Under the pieces are notes generated by a model. That model had not been told where the DNA came from, did not search any database, and was given only the letters and a program-made list of their open reading frames with translations. A stretch of DNA of 64,000 nucleotides from Devosia sp. (GTDB lineage: Bacteria; Pseudomonadota; Alphaproteobacteria; Rhizobiales; Devosiaceae). The stretch covers positions 310,001 to 374,000 of the forward strand of contig NZ_JAGIAW010000001.1 in assembly GCF_017744655.1 (NCBI RefSeq). Direction: 5' to 3'. The position numbers were made by a program, and so were the translations under genes. Shown here piece by piece: positions 14,715 to 24,700 of the stretch. The stretch's first letter is position 1; each line of letters starts with the position of its first letter.

Positions 14715-15866
14715 GTGCGGCAATCTCTTCCAGTTCTTCCGTTTCTCGTTTCGGGTTTCGTTCTGGCGATGGTGGCGCCGGGTATTGCGCAGACTGTGGA
14801 AAGCAGCGCGGGTCCGCTGCGGGCGACGGTTTTGGCCGAAGGGCTCGATCATCCCTGGGCGTTGGCGTTTCTGCCGGATGGGCGCTTTCTGGTGACCGAG
14901 CGCAGCGGGCGGCTGGTGTTCATCGAGAGTGGCGTCGTCAGCGGAGTGGTCGAGGGCGTGCCCAATGTCGTAGCGCGTGGGCAGGGCGGTTTGCTCGACC
15001 TTGCGCTGGCGCCGGATTTCGAGACGAGCGGGCAGATTTATCTGACCTATGCCGAGCCGGCCGAAGATGCCGGGTTGCAGCGGGGTACGGGAACGGCCGT
15101 GATGGCGGCGAAACTGGTGCTGACCAATGGCGGTGGCGGGCGCCTGGAAGATCAGAAGGTGATCTTCCGCATGAACAATTTTACCAATTCTACGCGGCAT
15201 TTCGGGTCGCGCATCGCCATTGCGCCGGACGGGAACCTATTCGTGACGCTGGGCGAGCGGGGGGACATGGACCGGGCGCAGAATCCGGAGGATCTGGCGG
15301 GCGGGATCGTGCGGATTGCGCCGGATGGCAGCGTGCCGGAGGACAATCCCAAGCCCGAAGGCTGGGCGCCGGAATTTTGGAGCATTGGCCATCGTAACCC
15401 GCAGGGGGCAGCCATTCGGCCGGGCGACGGCACGCTGTTTACGGTGGAGCATGGGGCGCGCGGCGGCGACGAGGTCAATATGCCGACGGCGGGCGACAAT
15501 TTCGGCTGGCCCATTATTACCTATGGCGTCGATTATTCCGGTGTCACCATCGGCGAGGGGACGGAGAAGGAGGGGCTGGAGCAGCCGATCCATTATTGGG
15601 ACCCGTCCATCTCGCCCTCGGGGCTCGATTTTTATGAGGGGAGCCTGATGCCGGGCTGGGAGGGAGACCTGCTGCTCGGGGGATTGAGCGGGGCGGTGCT
15701 GGTGCGGCTCGATATGGAGGGTGAATCTGTGGTCGCCGAGGAGCGGCTGTTCGAGGGGCAGTTGGGGCGCATTCGCGATGTGCGCGTCGGCGCTGACGGC
15801 GCCGTCTATTTGTTGACCGATGCAGACAATGGCCAGTTGATCCGAGTGGCACCTGAGGGCAAGTAG
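14715..15866 (+). CDS. Secreted PQQ-dependent sugar dehydrogenase (Gdh-B/YliI type)
   Basis: 383 aa. Signal peptide ~1-26 ([11 protein letters not shown]). The six-bladed beta-propeller fold of soluble aldose dehydrogenases is indicated by [34 protein letters not shown], the [15 protein letters not shown] calcium/PQQ region, SIGHRNPQG and [11 protein letters not shown]. It oxidises aldoses in the periplasm with PQQ and Ca2+; the substrate is not determinable. A GTG at 14715 preceded by AGGCAGG is preferred; another GTG at 14682 is in frame. No PQQ synthesis genes are present nearby. Confidence 0.87.
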   Translation: MRQSLPVLPFLVSGFVLAMVAPGIAQTVESSAGPLRATVLAEGLDHPWALAFLPDGRFLVTERSGRLVFIESGVVSGVVEGVPNVVARGQGGLLDLALAPDFETSGQIYLTYAEPAEDAGLQRGTGTAVMAAKLVLTNGGGGRLEDQKVIFRMNNFTNSTRHFGSRIAIAPDGNLFVTLGERGDMDRAQNPEDLAGGIVRIAPDGSVPEDNPKPEGWAPEFWSIGHRNPQGAAIRPGDGTLFTVEHGARGGDEVNMPTAGDNFGWPIITYGVDYSGVTIGEGTEKEGLEQPIHYWDPSISPSGLDFYEGSLMPGWEGDLLLGGLSGAVLVRLDMEGESVVAEERLFEGQLGRIRDVRVGADGAVYLLTDADNGQLIRVAPEGK

Positions 15867-15867
15867 A

Positions 15868-16437
15868 TCACGCTTTTACGGACTGCCAGGCGGCCTCGGC
15901 GAAGATGGCGGCGATGCGCTGGGCCGCATCCGGCGGTGCGGGCGTGGCGCGGCGCAGGTAACTGTAGGCAGGGCCGAGCATGAGCGCGTGGGCGATGGGG
16001 AAGGGCAGATTCTGCACGTCGCCGCTCGATTGCATGCCCGCATAGGCGGCCGCTGCCCCGTCTTGGCCGGACGAGAGGAAGGCGCGGAGGCCTTCGAGCT
16101 CGTCGTCGAGTGGCGCGAGATTTCGCAATTCATCGAGCAGGCGGGACTGGTCGGGATGGGCGAGACCCCAGATGACGAGGCCAGCGACGGAGGCCTTGAT
16201 TTGCGCCTCGGCGGAGGCGGATGGGTCGGGGGCGAAGGCGGCCCAGCCTGCGATGGCCTGGCGGAAGAGGGCCTCGGCGATGGCGCCCTTGCCGGAAAAG
16301 AAATGATAGATGCTGCCAGTGCTGGCGCCGCTTTTCTCGCGGATCTGCGCGATGGAGGTGGCGCGATAGCCGTGCTCCAGGAAGCAGATAAGGGCGGCAT
16401 CGAGAATGGCGCGGCGGCGGTCGGGAATCTCGTTCAT
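15868..16437 (-). CDS. TetR/AcrR-family repressor
   Basis: 189 aa. N-terminal TetR helix-turn-helix (residues ~5-50: RRAILDAALICFLEHGYRAT ... ASTGSIYHFFSGKGAI) and a variable ligand domain rich in Ala. The ends of this gene and the dehydrogenase gene are almost adjacent (convergent, 1 bp). Two palindromes 20 and 43 bp upstream are likely its own operators, so it probably represses itself and the divergent SnoaL-like gene. Confidence 0.9.
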   Translation of the reverse strand: MNEIPDRRRAILDAALICFLEHGYRATSIAQIREKSGASTGSIYHFFSGKGAIAEALFRQAIAGWAAFAPDPSASAEAQIKASVAGLVIWGLAHPDQSRLLDELRNLAPLDDELEGLRAFLSSGQDGAAAAYAGMQSSGDVQNLPFPIAHALMLGPAYSYLRRATPAPPDAAQRIAAIFAEAAWQSVKA

Positions 16438-16456
16438 GCAAAGAGACTAGACGAAA

Positions 16457-16473
16457 TTAGAATGGCGTTCTAG
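16457..16473. promoter_or_regulatory. TetR operator palindrome 1
   Basis: TTAGAATGGCGTTCTAG: TAGAA and TTCTA arms around a 5-bp centre, close to the TetR start codon. Confidence 0.65.
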
Positions 16474-16480
16474 TGTGTAA

Positions 16481-16497
16481 CTAGAATGATGTTCTAG
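16481..16497. promoter_or_regulatory. TetR operator palindrome 2
   Basis: CTAGAATGATGTTCTAG has the same arms as palindrome 1, centre 24 bp further upstream. The pair resembles operators that bind two TetR dimers. Confidence 0.68.
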
Positions 16498-16520
16498 TTA
16501 CTTTGCTATTGTCCTTTTTC

Positions 16521-16590
16521 GTCATTACCGGGCTTGCCCCGGCAATCCATCTCGAGTCGGCATGGACCACCGGACAAGCCCGGTGGTGAC
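16521..16590. repeat. Dispersed two-hairpin palindromic repeat, copy 2 (inverted)
   Basis: GTCATTACCGGG-CTTGC-CCCGGCAAT and CCACCGG-ACAAG-CCCGGTGG around a central CCATCTCGAGTCGGCATGG. This is the reverse orientation of the 7617 copy and falls within the TetR/SnoaL divergent region. Confidence 0.75.
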
Positions 16591-16620
16591 GATGGGTGGG
16601 TGGTTATTTGGAGGGGTGAG

Positions 16621-17028
16621 ATGTCCGAAAATATCGAACTGGTGAAGCGCTATGTGGCGGCGGTGGAGCGGTTTGATCTCGACGAAGTCGAACAGCTTAT
16701 CGATCCTGAAATGACGTTTCAGGAACTGCCCAATCGTATCCGGCCGGCAGGTGGTAGGGATGACCATGCTGCAATTCTGGCGGGGCTGCGTCGGGCAGGG
16801 GAGCGCAAGGTGCTGTCATCGCAGCGCTATGTGCTTGGCGACATCATCGAGGCGGGTGACCGGGTGGTGGTGGAAGGGCGCTGGGAGGGCACGATGGCTG
16901 TGCCGCTCGGGCGCTTGCAGGTAGGCGACAAGATGATTGCACATCTCTGCATGATTTTCGGCATCAGGGATGGGAAGATTGCCTGGCAGCGGAATTATGA
17001 TTGCTACGAGGACTTTTCGGCAAAGTAA
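16621..17028 (+). CDS. SnoaL-like (NTF2 fold) protein
   Basis: 135 aa. It begins MSENIELVKRYVAAVERFD and continues with the SnoaL pattern of an N-terminal helix, ...MTFQELPNRIRPAGG..., and a beta-rich C-terminal half (DRVVVEGRWEGTM ... IRDGKIAWQRNYDCYEDF). Such proteins are isomerases/hydrolases or ligand binders, so the reaction cannot be named. GGAGGGGTGAG precedes the ATG. Divergent from a TetR gene with operator palindromes between them, it is a likely target of that repressor. Confidence 0.82.
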   Translation: MSENIELVKRYVAAVERFDLDEVEQLIDPEMTFQELPNRIRPAGGRDDHAAILAGLRRAGERKVLSSQRYVLGDIIEAGDRVVVEGRWEGTMAVPLGRLQVGDKMIAHLCMIFGIRDGKIAWQRNYDCYEDFSAK

Positions 17029-17056
17029 AAGGCGCGCCCGACTTGCGGACGCGCCC
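17029..17056. terminator. Bidirectional terminator between SnoaL-like and cold-shock genes
   Basis: GGCGCG...CGCGCC arms with an inner CCG/CGG pairing; the minus strand continues with TTTTAC, suited to the cold-shock gene. Confidence 0.65.
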
Positions 17057-17079
17057 GACAAAATGTCCTGGCTTGTGGC

Positions 17080-17289
17080 TCAGCTAGCCGTCAGGTTGTC
17101 AGCCGCCGACTTGCCGGTCCGCTTGTCCTTGACGATCTCGTAGGAGACCTTCTGACCTTCATCCAGGCCGTTCAGGCCCGAACGCTGGACGGCAGAAATG
17201 TGGACGAAAACGTCGGCCCCACCTTCATCCGGCTGAATAAAACCATAACCTTTTTGGCCATTGAACCACTTAACGGTGCCCGTTGCCAT
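17080..17289 (-). CDS. cspA: Cold-shock protein (CSD, CspA type)
   Basis: 69 aa, a single cold-shock domain that binds single-stranded RNA/DNA as an RNA chaperone. RNP1 (KGYGFIQPD, ~16-24) and RNP2 (DVFVHIS, ~28-34) are present after [14 protein letters not shown]. The start at 17289 follows GAGGGA; the open frame upstream is leader. The ~150-nt untranslated upstream region could regulate expression, as in other csp genes, but no specific element was identified. Confidence 0.95.
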   Translation of the reverse strand: MATGTVKWFNGQKGYGFIQPDEGGADVFVHISAVQRSGLNGLDEGQKVSYEIVKDKRTGKSAADNLTAS

Positions 17290-17766
17290 GATGCGCGTTC
17301 CCTCGTGCAGTCGCTGCAATAAGATCCCGATCGATGCACCCGATCCAGATCTCAACTATATCGAATTGTCGGAAAGTGACGTCTGCATAGGCGAATGGCA
17401 ATTCGCGTTAAATGATCAGTCTGCCGCAATATTCGATCCGATCACCGTAGCGTGAAACGCTGTCCACATCAATATGCGCTTTTTCCAACACAAAGTGCCC
17501 GGCAGAATTCCATTTCTGCCAGGTGTCGAACAAGGTCACGACCGCAACGTTTCGGTGCCCGAGTAAGGCCGAAACAAGGACGCAAGGCGGGCCGGTGATT
17601 CCACCGGGGCGACTCCTGCGCCATGGAGCATATTGCTCCTAGATTATGTCCAAGAGTGTAACGCAGCATGACAGGGAGAAAAACCCTTCATGGTGATGTG
17701 ACCGGGATGTTCAGCGTTTTTTCTTGCCAATGAGCCGCTTTTCCGGCAAATCCCGCCCGCCGCGCA
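17290..17766. other. 477-bp intergenic region with several hairpins
   Basis: Besides the cspA leader, 17480-17645 is dense in inverted repeats: GGCAGAA/TTCTGCC (17502-17521), GTTTCGG/CCGAAAC (17549-17575), CCGGTG/CACCGG (17594-17609) and GGAGCA/TGCTCC (17623-17637). A 43-codon minus-strand frame (17408-17539, GTG start) reads plausibly as protein (VTLFDTWQKW...) but lacks a ribosome site. This may be a structured RNA or a decayed gene; no known RNA family (tmRNA, RNase P, 4.5S) was recognised. Confidence 0.4.
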
Positions 17767-18774
17767 ATGGGCCGGTTCCTCGAAAGTCATGCCGTCTTGA
17801 CCAAGACGTTTTACTCATCCGGCGATGTGATCGCCGACCGGCGCGCGGATTATGCCCGCATGCTGGCCGAAGGTGGTGACCATGCCGCCGCGGCCGAACT
17901 GATGGATCAGGCACTGGAGATCGTGCCGGAATGGGTCGCCGGCTGGGATTTGCTCGGCAGTTTTCATGAAAAGGCCGGCAATGTGGCGGGGGCCATATCG
18001 GCCTGGCGGCGGCTCGAGGCGCTGGATGACGACGGCGTTTTTGGCGCGCGGCTGAAGTTGGCGGCGCACAATGCGGGCGCGGCGGGCGAGGGCACGGCGG
18101 TCAGCTATGTTGAGGCGCTGTTTGATCAATATGCCCCGCAGTTCGAGCATTCGCTGGTCGACAAGCTTGGCTATCGCGTGCCGGAAATGCTCGATGCACT
18201 GGTGGTCGAACAGATGGCTGCGATGGGCGTCGAGCGCTTTTCCAAGGCGATCGATCTTGGCTGCGGCACCGGGCTGATGGGCGAAAAACTGCGCGAGAAG
18301 GTGGATTTTCTCGAAGGCGTCGATATTTCGGCGGCGATGATTGCCGAGACGGCTCGCAAGGGGATTTACGACAATCTGCAGAAGGCCGAGCTCGTGGCGG
18401 CGCTCAATGCGCGTAGGGCCGAGGCTGACCTGATGACGGCGGCGGACGTATTTATTTATTGCGGCGACCTGCAGCCGGTGCTGGCGGCGCTGGTGCCGGC
18501 GCTGAAGCCTGGTGGGCTGGTGGCCTTTTCGCTTGAGGCGCATGATGGGGAAGAGGCCCTCTTCCTCCGGCCGAGCCTGCGCTATGCCCATGGTGTGGCG
18601 GCGACGCGGGATGCCCTGGTGGTGGCGGGGCTGGACGTTTTGCGGTTCGAGACGGCGACGCTGCGGCAGGATCGCGGGGCGCCAATTACGGGGATTCTGG
18701 TTCTGGCGCGGAAGCCTGCGGTCGAGCTGACGGCGGCCAACGATGGGGCTTCGGGCGGCAACGTCGCGGCCTAG
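17767..18774 (+). CDS. TPR-containing class I methyltransferase
   Basis: 335 aa. Residues ~25-95 are TPR-like helices (ADYARMLAEGGDHAAAAELM, VAGWDLLGSFHEKAG), followed by a SAM-dependent methyltransferase core: AIDLGCGTGLMGEKL (motif I), VDISAAMI, DVFIYCGDL and LKPGGLVAFSLE. Substrate unknown. The ATG at 17767 has no clear ribosome site; homologues often begin near the FYSSGD segment, so an internal TTG at 17797 may be the true start. The gene is 50 bp upstream of the threonine aldolase gene and may be co-transcribed with it. Confidence 0.8.
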   Translation: MGRFLESHAVLTKTFYSSGDVIADRRADYARMLAEGGDHAAAAELMDQALEIVPEWVAGWDLLGSFHEKAGNVAGAISAWRRLEALDDDGVFGARLKLAAHNAGAAGEGTAVSYVEALFDQYAPQFEHSLVDKLGYRVPEMLDALVVEQMAAMGVERFSKAIDLGCGTGLMGEKLREKVDFLEGVDISAAMIAETARKGIYDNLQKAELVAALNARRAEADLMTAADVFIYCGDLQPVLAALVPALKPGGLVAFSLEAHDGEEALFLRPSLRYAHGVAATRDALVVAGLDVLRFETATLRQDRGAPITGILVLARKPAVELTAANDGASGGNVAA

Positions 18775-18824
18775 TCAAACTCTTCCGGGCAGGGCACAAG
18801 AGGTCGCTACAGGAGACCTCTTTC

Positions 18825-19844
18825 ATGAATACGATCCGCCACGATTTTCGTTCCGATACGGTGACGCGGCCGAGCGCTGGTATGCGCGCGGCCATGGCTG
18901 CGGCCGAGGTGGGCGACGATGTGTTTGGCGATGATCCGACGGTCAATCTGCTGGAGCAGAGGATGGCAGGGCTTCTCAAGAAAGAAGCGGCGATCTTTGT
19001 GCCGTCGGGGACGCAGTCTAATCTTCTCGCATTGATGAGCCATTGCGGGCGCGGGGATGAGTTTATCGCCGGGCAGAATGCGCATTGCTACAAGTATGAG
19101 GGTGGTGGTGCGGCAGTTTTGGGCTCGATCCAGCCGCAACCGATTGCGCATCGGGCCGATGGCACGATGGACCCCAGGGAGATCGAGGGCGCGATCAAGA
19201 AGGGCGACAGCCACTTTGCGACGACGCGGGTTATTGCGCTCGAAAACACATTTGGCGGGCGGGTGCTGCCGGTTGAGTACATGCTGGAGATGGCGGGGAT
19301 TGCCCGGAAGCATGGGCTGGGGCTGCATCTCGATGGCGCGCGCGCGTTCAATGCCACGGTGCAACTGGGCATTGATATTGCCGAGTTTGTGGCGCCATTC
19401 GATAGCGTTTCGATCTGTCTTTCCAAGGGCCTAGGGGCGCCGGTTGGGTCGGTGCTGGTGGGGCGCGCGGATCTGATCGAGACGGCGCGGCGCAATCGCA
19501 AGATGCTGGGCGGCGGTATGCGGCAGGCGGGGATTCTTGCGGCGGCAGGGCTTTATGCGATCGAGAACAATGTGGCGCGGCTGGTTGAGGATCATCAGCG
19601 GGCGAAGCGCCTAGCCGAGGGGTTGGCGCAGCACAAGGCGCTGAAGGTGGTGATGCCCGATACCAATATTCTATGGATCGAGGCGGAGGCGGAGCTTGGG
19701 GATCGGCTGAACCTCTATCTCGGTGAACATGGCGTTGGGATCACCGGGCGCTATGGGCAGCAGCGGTGGGTGACACATCTCGATGTCACCGACGAGGATA
19801 TCGATGGCGCGCTGGCGCTGGTCGACACGTTCTTCGCGAATTGA
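18825..19844 (+). CDS. ltaE: Low-specificity L-threonine aldolase
   Basis: 339 aa PLP enzyme that splits threonine/allo-threonine into glycine and acetaldehyde. It opens with the family's DFRSDTVTRPS, includes GDDVFGDDPTVNLLE, HLDGARAFNA (Asp170, Arg173) and the PLP lysine K201 in LSKGLGAPVGS. The length is typical. AGGAGA seven to twelve nucleotides upstream of the ATG supports the start. Confidence 0.92.
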   Translation: MNTIRHDFRSDTVTRPSAGMRAAMAAAEVGDDVFGDDPTVNLLEQRMAGLLKKEAAIFVPSGTQSNLLALMSHCGRGDEFIAGQNAHCYKYEGGGAAVLGSIQPQPIAHRADGTMDPREIEGAIKKGDSHFATTRVIALENTFGGRVLPVEYMLEMAGIARKHGLGLHLDGARAFNATVQLGIDIAEFVAPFDSVSICLSKGLGAPVGSVLVGRADLIETARRNRKMLGGGMRQAGILAAAGLYAIENNVARLVEDHQRAKRLAEGLAQHKALKVVMPDTNILWIEAEAELGDRLNLYLGEHGVGITGRYGQQRWVTHLDVTDEDIDGALALVDTFFAN

Positions 19845-19847
19845 AGT

Positions 19848-19875
19848 GAAGCGCCCGGGGAGACCCGGGCGCTTC
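19848..19875. terminator. Hairpin between convergent genes
   Basis: GAAGCGCCCGGG-GAGA-CCCGGGCGCTTC, a perfect 12-bp stem between the aldolase gene and the CatB-type gene. It has no T-tract but probably stops transcription from both sides. Confidence 0.6.
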
Positions 19876-19880
19876 GGATT

Positions 19881-20504
19881 TCAGCTCTGCTTCCAGAAGG
19901 CGTGGAGGCCTTTTATGTCGGCGGAGGTGAGGAGCGGCATGGCGGCCGAGAGTTTGTCCACGGGCCAGTCCCACCAAGCCATTTCGAGCAGCAGGGCGAT
20001 GTCCTCATCCGCAAAGCGCTTGCGGATGGGCTTTGCCGGGTTGCCGCCGACGATGGTGTAGGGCTCGACATCCTTGGTTACCAAGGCACGGGTGCCGAGG
20101 ACGGCGCCGTGGCCGATCTTGATCCCCGGCATGATGACGACTTCCGAGCCGATCCAGACGTCGTTGCCGATGACGGTGTCGCCGGCGGGCTGGAAGGCGT
20201 TGCTGGCGTCAGCAAATTCCGGTGCTTCGGGGACGAAAGCGAAGGGGAAGGTGCTGATCCAGTCGTTCCGGTGGCCCTGATTGCCGGCCATGATGAAGGC
20301 GGCGCCGGAGCCGATGGAGCAGAAGGCGCCGATGAGCAGGCGGTCGACGCCCGGCTCGGTCATCAGGTAGCGGGCGCAGTCATCGAAGCTGTGGCCGTGA
20401 TAGTAGCCGGAATAATAGCTGTAGCGGCCGACGACGATGTTGGGATTGGTGACCTGGCGATCGAGCGGGATGCCGAGGAACGGGCTTTCGAAATAGTTGG
20501 ACAT
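19881..20504 (-). CDS. catB: CatB-type (xenobiotic) acetyltransferase
   Basis: 207 aa left-handed beta-helix enzyme of the type B chloramphenicol acetyltransferase family. N-terminal [28 protein letters not shown], the catalytic His78 in [17 protein letters not shown], hexapeptide repeats ([34 protein letters not shown]) and [16 protein letters not shown] are all visible. Chromosomal copies acetylate chloramphenicol in many proteobacteria, but the native substrate is unclear and resistance is not proven. It is monocistronic. Confidence 0.9.
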   Translation of the reverse strand: MSNYFESPFLGIPLDRQVTNPNIVVGRYSYYSGYYHGHSFDDCARYLMTEPGVDRLLIGAFCSIGSGAAFIMAGNQGHRNDWISTFPFAFVPEAPEFADASNAFQPAGDTVIGNDVWIGSEVVIMPGIKIGHGAVLGTRALVTKDVEPYTIVGGNPAKPIRKRFADEDIALLLEMAWWDWPVDKLSAAMPLLTSADIKGLHAFWKQS

Positions 20505-20847
20505 GATTGTTCCATGAAGGTGCGGCCCTTCTGGGGCGCAAAGTTTGCAGACTGTTTGGGGAACCGGTGGGCGCGCAGCAGCAGGCGCCGACGCGTGGGG
20601 CCGGTTGAAAGGCGTTCCCTCGACGCGTGTCAGGCGCGCAGGAACGCTATGGAGCTGCTTCGGTCTGCCAACTTCATGGTGATGTCTCTATAGGCCGACG
20701 CGGCGATGGAGACAACACGCGATTGACAATCGTGGCATGGCGGCGGAAGCTGCTGCTGTGACAAGGGTTTTTCTCTGAGCGAGCGCTGAAACGCTGACCG
20801 TCCTGTGGGCGGAGCGATGTTTTGCATCCAAATTCAGAGAAACCGAA
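20505..20847. other. 343-bp intergenic region, no gene recognised
   Basis: This lies between the divergent CatB-type and QorB-like genes. A good -35-like TTGACA is present (20723-20728), but no matching -10 at 17 bp. Short frames on both strands do not look like proteins. No strong hairpin or repeat was found. Confidence 0.45.
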
Positions 20848-21687
20848 ATGACCAAAATTGCAGTTTCTGGTGCCAGCGGAAAGCTGGGCCGACTCGTTGT
20901 GGCAACGCTATTGGAGCGGGGCGCGCGGGGTGTCGTGGCGCTGAGCCGGAGTCCGGAGAGGATTGCCGGGGATGGGCGCGTGGAGCGGCGCTTCGCGGAT
21001 TTTGATGATCCGCAATCGCTGGGGGTCGCACTGGCTGGGGTGTCACGGCTGGTGTTGATCAGTACAGATGCGCTTGGAGCGGATGGGCGGCGGGTGCGGC
21101 AGCATCGGACGGGTATAGCGGCGGCCGAGCGGGCTGGGGTGGAGCATGTGGTCTATACGTCGATGCTCCGTGCCGAAACGTCGCCGCTCAAGATGATGGT
21201 CGCCGATCATTGGGCGACGGAGGTGGTGCTGGCGGAGAGTGGGCTAGGCCATACCGTGTTGCGGCATGCGTTTTATGACGACCTCGCGAGGGGCATTCTC
21301 GCCCGGGCTGGCGCGTCCGGCGTATTTCCACATGCGGCAGGTGCGGGCAGGGTGGCCTATGTGACGCGACGGCAATGTGCCCTGGCGGCGGCGGTTGCCG
21401 TGTCGGATGGATTTGTCGGGCGGAGGCGCTTCGATATTACCGGGCCGGAGGCGCTAGGCATGGATGAGCTGGCCGAATTGGCTGGCCGGCAGCGGGGGAG
21501 TGCCTATCGTGCCGAGGCGGTGTCGAGAGAAGAACTCGTCGCGCGGCTGGTTTCGGGCGGCATGCCGGAGATGCAGGCGCAGGTGATGGCGATGATCGAT
21601 GTGGGGATCGCCACGGGGGCCATGGAGCCGGCGTCGGGCGATTTCACTGCGTTAACCGGGATGCAGGCGCCGTCTCTGGAGCTTTGA
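20848..21687 (+). CDS. NmrA/QorB-like NAD(P)-dependent reductase
   Basis: 279 aa atypical short-chain dehydrogenase. N-terminal nucleotide-binding VSGASGKLGRLV (residues ~6-17), VVALSRSPERI for cofactor recognition, LVLISTDALG and VEHVVYTSML match quinone-reductase QOR2-type proteins; the C-terminal half binds substrate. In E. coli QorB reduces quinones. No HxlR-type regulator is adjacent. The coding sequence is bounded downstream by a strong bidirectional terminator. Confidence 0.82.
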   Translation: MTKIAVSGASGKLGRLVVATLLERGARGVVALSRSPERIAGDGRVERRFADFDDPQSLGVALAGVSRLVLISTDALGADGRRVRQHRTGIAAAERAGVEHVVYTSMLRAETSPLKMMVADHWATEVVLAESGLGHTVLRHAFYDDLARGILARAGASGVFPHAAGAGRVAYVTRRQCALAAAVAVSDGFVGRRRFDITGPEALGMDELAELAGRQRGSAYRAEAVSREELVARLVSGGMPEMQAQVMAMIDVGIATGAMEPASGDFTALTGMQAPSLEL

Positions 21688-21694
21688 GGCAAAG

Positions 21695-21724
21695 AAAAAG
21701 GCCGCGGGAAACCGCGGCCTTTTT
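21695..21724. terminator. Bidirectional rho-independent terminator
   Basis: AAAAAGGCCGCGG-GAAA-CCGCGGCCTTTTT, a perfect stem with A- and T-tracts on both sides, serving the QorB-like gene and carB. Confidence 0.92.
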
Positions 21725-21742
21725 GTGCGGGCGTAAAGGGAA

Positions 21743-24700
21743 TTACGCTGCGAAATATTCCTGCAGGGCGCGGACCTGGAGGCCGCCCTGGCGGAGGGCG
21801 ACGATGCCTTCGACGGCGGCAAGGGCGCCGTCGATGGTCGTGTAGTAGGGGATCTTTGCGAGCAGCGCGGTGCGACGGATGTCGCGGCTGTCGGAGATCG
21901 ACTTGAGACCGTCCGTCGTGTTGATCACGAGCTGCACGCCGCCGTTCTTCATCGAGTCCACGATATGCGGACGGCCTTCGAGCACCTTGTTGATCTTGGT
22001 CGCAGGGACGTTGTTATCAACGAGGTAGCGCTGGGTGCCGCCGGTGGCGAGGATTTCGAAACCGGCTTCGACCAGGTGACGGGCCATGTCGACGATATAC
22101 TGCTTGTCGTCGTCGCGGACCGAGATGAAGGCCTTGCCGGAAGTAGGCACCTTCTGGCCGGCGCCCATCTGGGACTTGGCGAAGGCGATGGCGAAATCGA
22201 GGTCAAGGCCGATGACTTCACCGGTCGACTTCATTTCCGGGCCGAGAACCGTGTCGACGCCGGGGAAGCGGTTGAACGGGAAGACGGCTTCCTTGACGGC
22301 GATGTGCTTGAGCTTCTTCTCGACGAGATTGAAGCTGGCAAGGCTTTCACCGGCCATGACGCGCGAGGCGATCTTGGCGATGGGTTCGCCGATGACCTTG
22401 GCGACGAAGGGCACCGTACGCGAAGCGCGGGGATTCACTTCGATGAGGTAGATCGTGTCGTCCTTATAGGCGTACTGAACGTTCATCAGGCCGCCGACCT
22501 TGAGGGCGAAGGCGAGTTCGCGGGTCTGGCGCTTGAGTTCTTCGATGACTTCGGGCGGCAGGCTGCGCGGGGGCAGGGAGCAGGCGGAGTCGCCGGAGTG
22601 AATGCCGGCTTCCTCGATGTGCTCCATGATGCCGGCAACGAACACGTCCTTGCCATCGCAGAGGGCATCGACGTCGATTTCGATGGCGCCCGAGAGGTAG
22701 GCATCAAACAGCAGCGGGTTGTCGGAGAGGACAGAATTGATCTGGCCGGTCCGGTCATTGGGGTAGCGCTGCAGGATATCGGGCGGCACGAGGCCGGTCA
22801 GGGTGTCCTGGATGTAGCGCTCGAATTCGTTGGCCGAGTGGACGATGGCCATGGCGCGGCCGCCGAGCACGTAAGACGGACGGATGACCAGCGGATAGCC
22901 CAGGCGCTCGGCAACAAGGCGAGACTGTTCAAGGCTGTAGGCGATTCCGTTCTTGGGCTGAGTCAGCTCGAGACGGTTCAGGAGCTTCATGAACAGGTCG
23001 CGATCTTCAGCGAGATCGATGGCTTCGGGCTGGGTGCCGAGGATCGGCACGCCGGCCTTGGCAACGGCTTCAGCGAGGTTGAGCGGGGTCTGGCCACCGA
23101 ACTGCACGATGACGCCGTGAAGGGTGCCGTTCTGCTTTTCGCGGAGCAGGATTTCGATGACGTCTTCCTCGGTCAGCGGCTCGAAATAGAGACGATCGGA
23201 GGTGTCGTAGTCGGTCGACACGGTTTCCGGGTTGCAGTTGACCATGATGGTTTCGTAGCCGGCATCAGCCAGCGCGAAGGCTGCATGGCAGCAGCAATAG
23301 TCGAACTCTATGCCCTGGCCGATACGGTTGGGGCCGCCGCCGAGGATGACGACCTTCTTGCGGTCGGACGGACGGGATTCGTCGGCGACAGCGCCAGCGA
23401 ACGGCGTTTCGTAGGTCGAGTACATGTAAGCGGTCGGTGACGCGAATTCGGCAGCGGAAGTGTCGATGCGCTTGTAGGCGGGACGCACTTCGAGGCTGTG
23501 GCGGAGCTTGCGTACGTCCGAGGTTTTTACGCCGGCGAGCTGGGCGAGACGGGCGTCGGAGAAGCCCATGCCCTTGAGCTGGCGCAGCGAGGCTGCTTCC
23601 TGGGGGAGGCCGAACTGCTTGACCTTCTGTTCCATGTCGACGATGCCGCGCATCTGCTCGAGGAACCAAGGGTCGATCTTGCAGGCTTCAAAAATGTCTT
23701 CGTTGGACAGGCCGAGGCGCATGGCTTCGGCGACGTGGAGAAGACGGTTTGGCGTCGGGGTGCCGAGGGCTGCCTTGATGGCGTTCTTGTCTTCGCCTTC
23801 GCCGAGACCCGGAATGCCGATCTCGTTGAGGCCGGTGAGGCCGGTTTCGAGCGAGCGCAGGGCCTTCTGGAGCGATTCCTGGAAGGTGCGGCCGATAGCC
23901 ATGGCTTCGCCGACCGACTTCATCGAGGTGGTCAAGCGGTTGTCGGCGCCCGGGAATTTTTCGAAGGCGAAACGCGGGATCTTGGTGACGACATAGTCGA
24001 TGGTCGGCTCGAACGAGGCCGGGGTGGCGCCGCCGGTGATGTCGTTTTCGAGTTCATCGAGCGTGTAGCCGACGGCGAGGCGAGCAGCGACCTTGGCGAT
24101 CGGGAAGCCGGTGGCCTTGGAGGCCAGCGCCGAGGAACGCGACACGCGCGGGTTCATTTCGATGACGACCATGCGGCCGTCCTTGGGATTGATGCCGAAC
24201 TGGACGTTGGAGCCGCCGGTTTCGACGCCGATCTCGCGCAGGACCGCCAGCGAGGCGTCGCGCATGATCTGATATTCCTTGTCGGTCAGGGTCAGGGCAG
24301 GGGCGACGGTGATGGAGTCGCCGGTGTGCACGCCCATGGGATCGATGTTCTCGATCGAGCAGATGATGATGCAGTTGTCCTTCTTATCGCGGACAACCTC
24401 CATCTCGTATTCCTTCCAGCCGAGAACGGATTCTTCGACGAGGACTTCGTTGGTCGGGGACGCGTCGACACCGCTCTCGACGATGGCGAGGTATTCTTCG
24501 CGGTTGTAGGCAATGCCGCCGCCGGTGCCGCCGAGGGTGAAGCTGGGGCGGATGATGCAGGGGAGGCCGATGACCTCAAGCGCCTGCAGGGCTTCGATGG
24601 TGTTGTGGGCGAGCATGGAGCGCGGGGTGTCGAGCCCGATCTTCTTCATGGCATCGCGGAAGAGTTCGCGGTCTTCGGCCTTGTCGATGGCTTCGGCGGT

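Noticed and set aside
17480..17640. Possible 6S, tmRNA or 4.5S RNA
   Set aside because: None of the conserved elements of these RNAs could be found (no tag reading frame, no GGAAGG tetraloop region, no long closing stem).
17469..17669. 66-codon minus-strand frame near cspA
   Set aside because: Overlaps hairpins and has no ribosome site; composition is not protein-like. A different frame (17408-17539) is mentioned only as a weak possibility.
21965..23440. 491-codon plus-strand frame within carB
   Set aside because: Antisense to carB; Asp/Gly/Val-rich shadow composition without domains.
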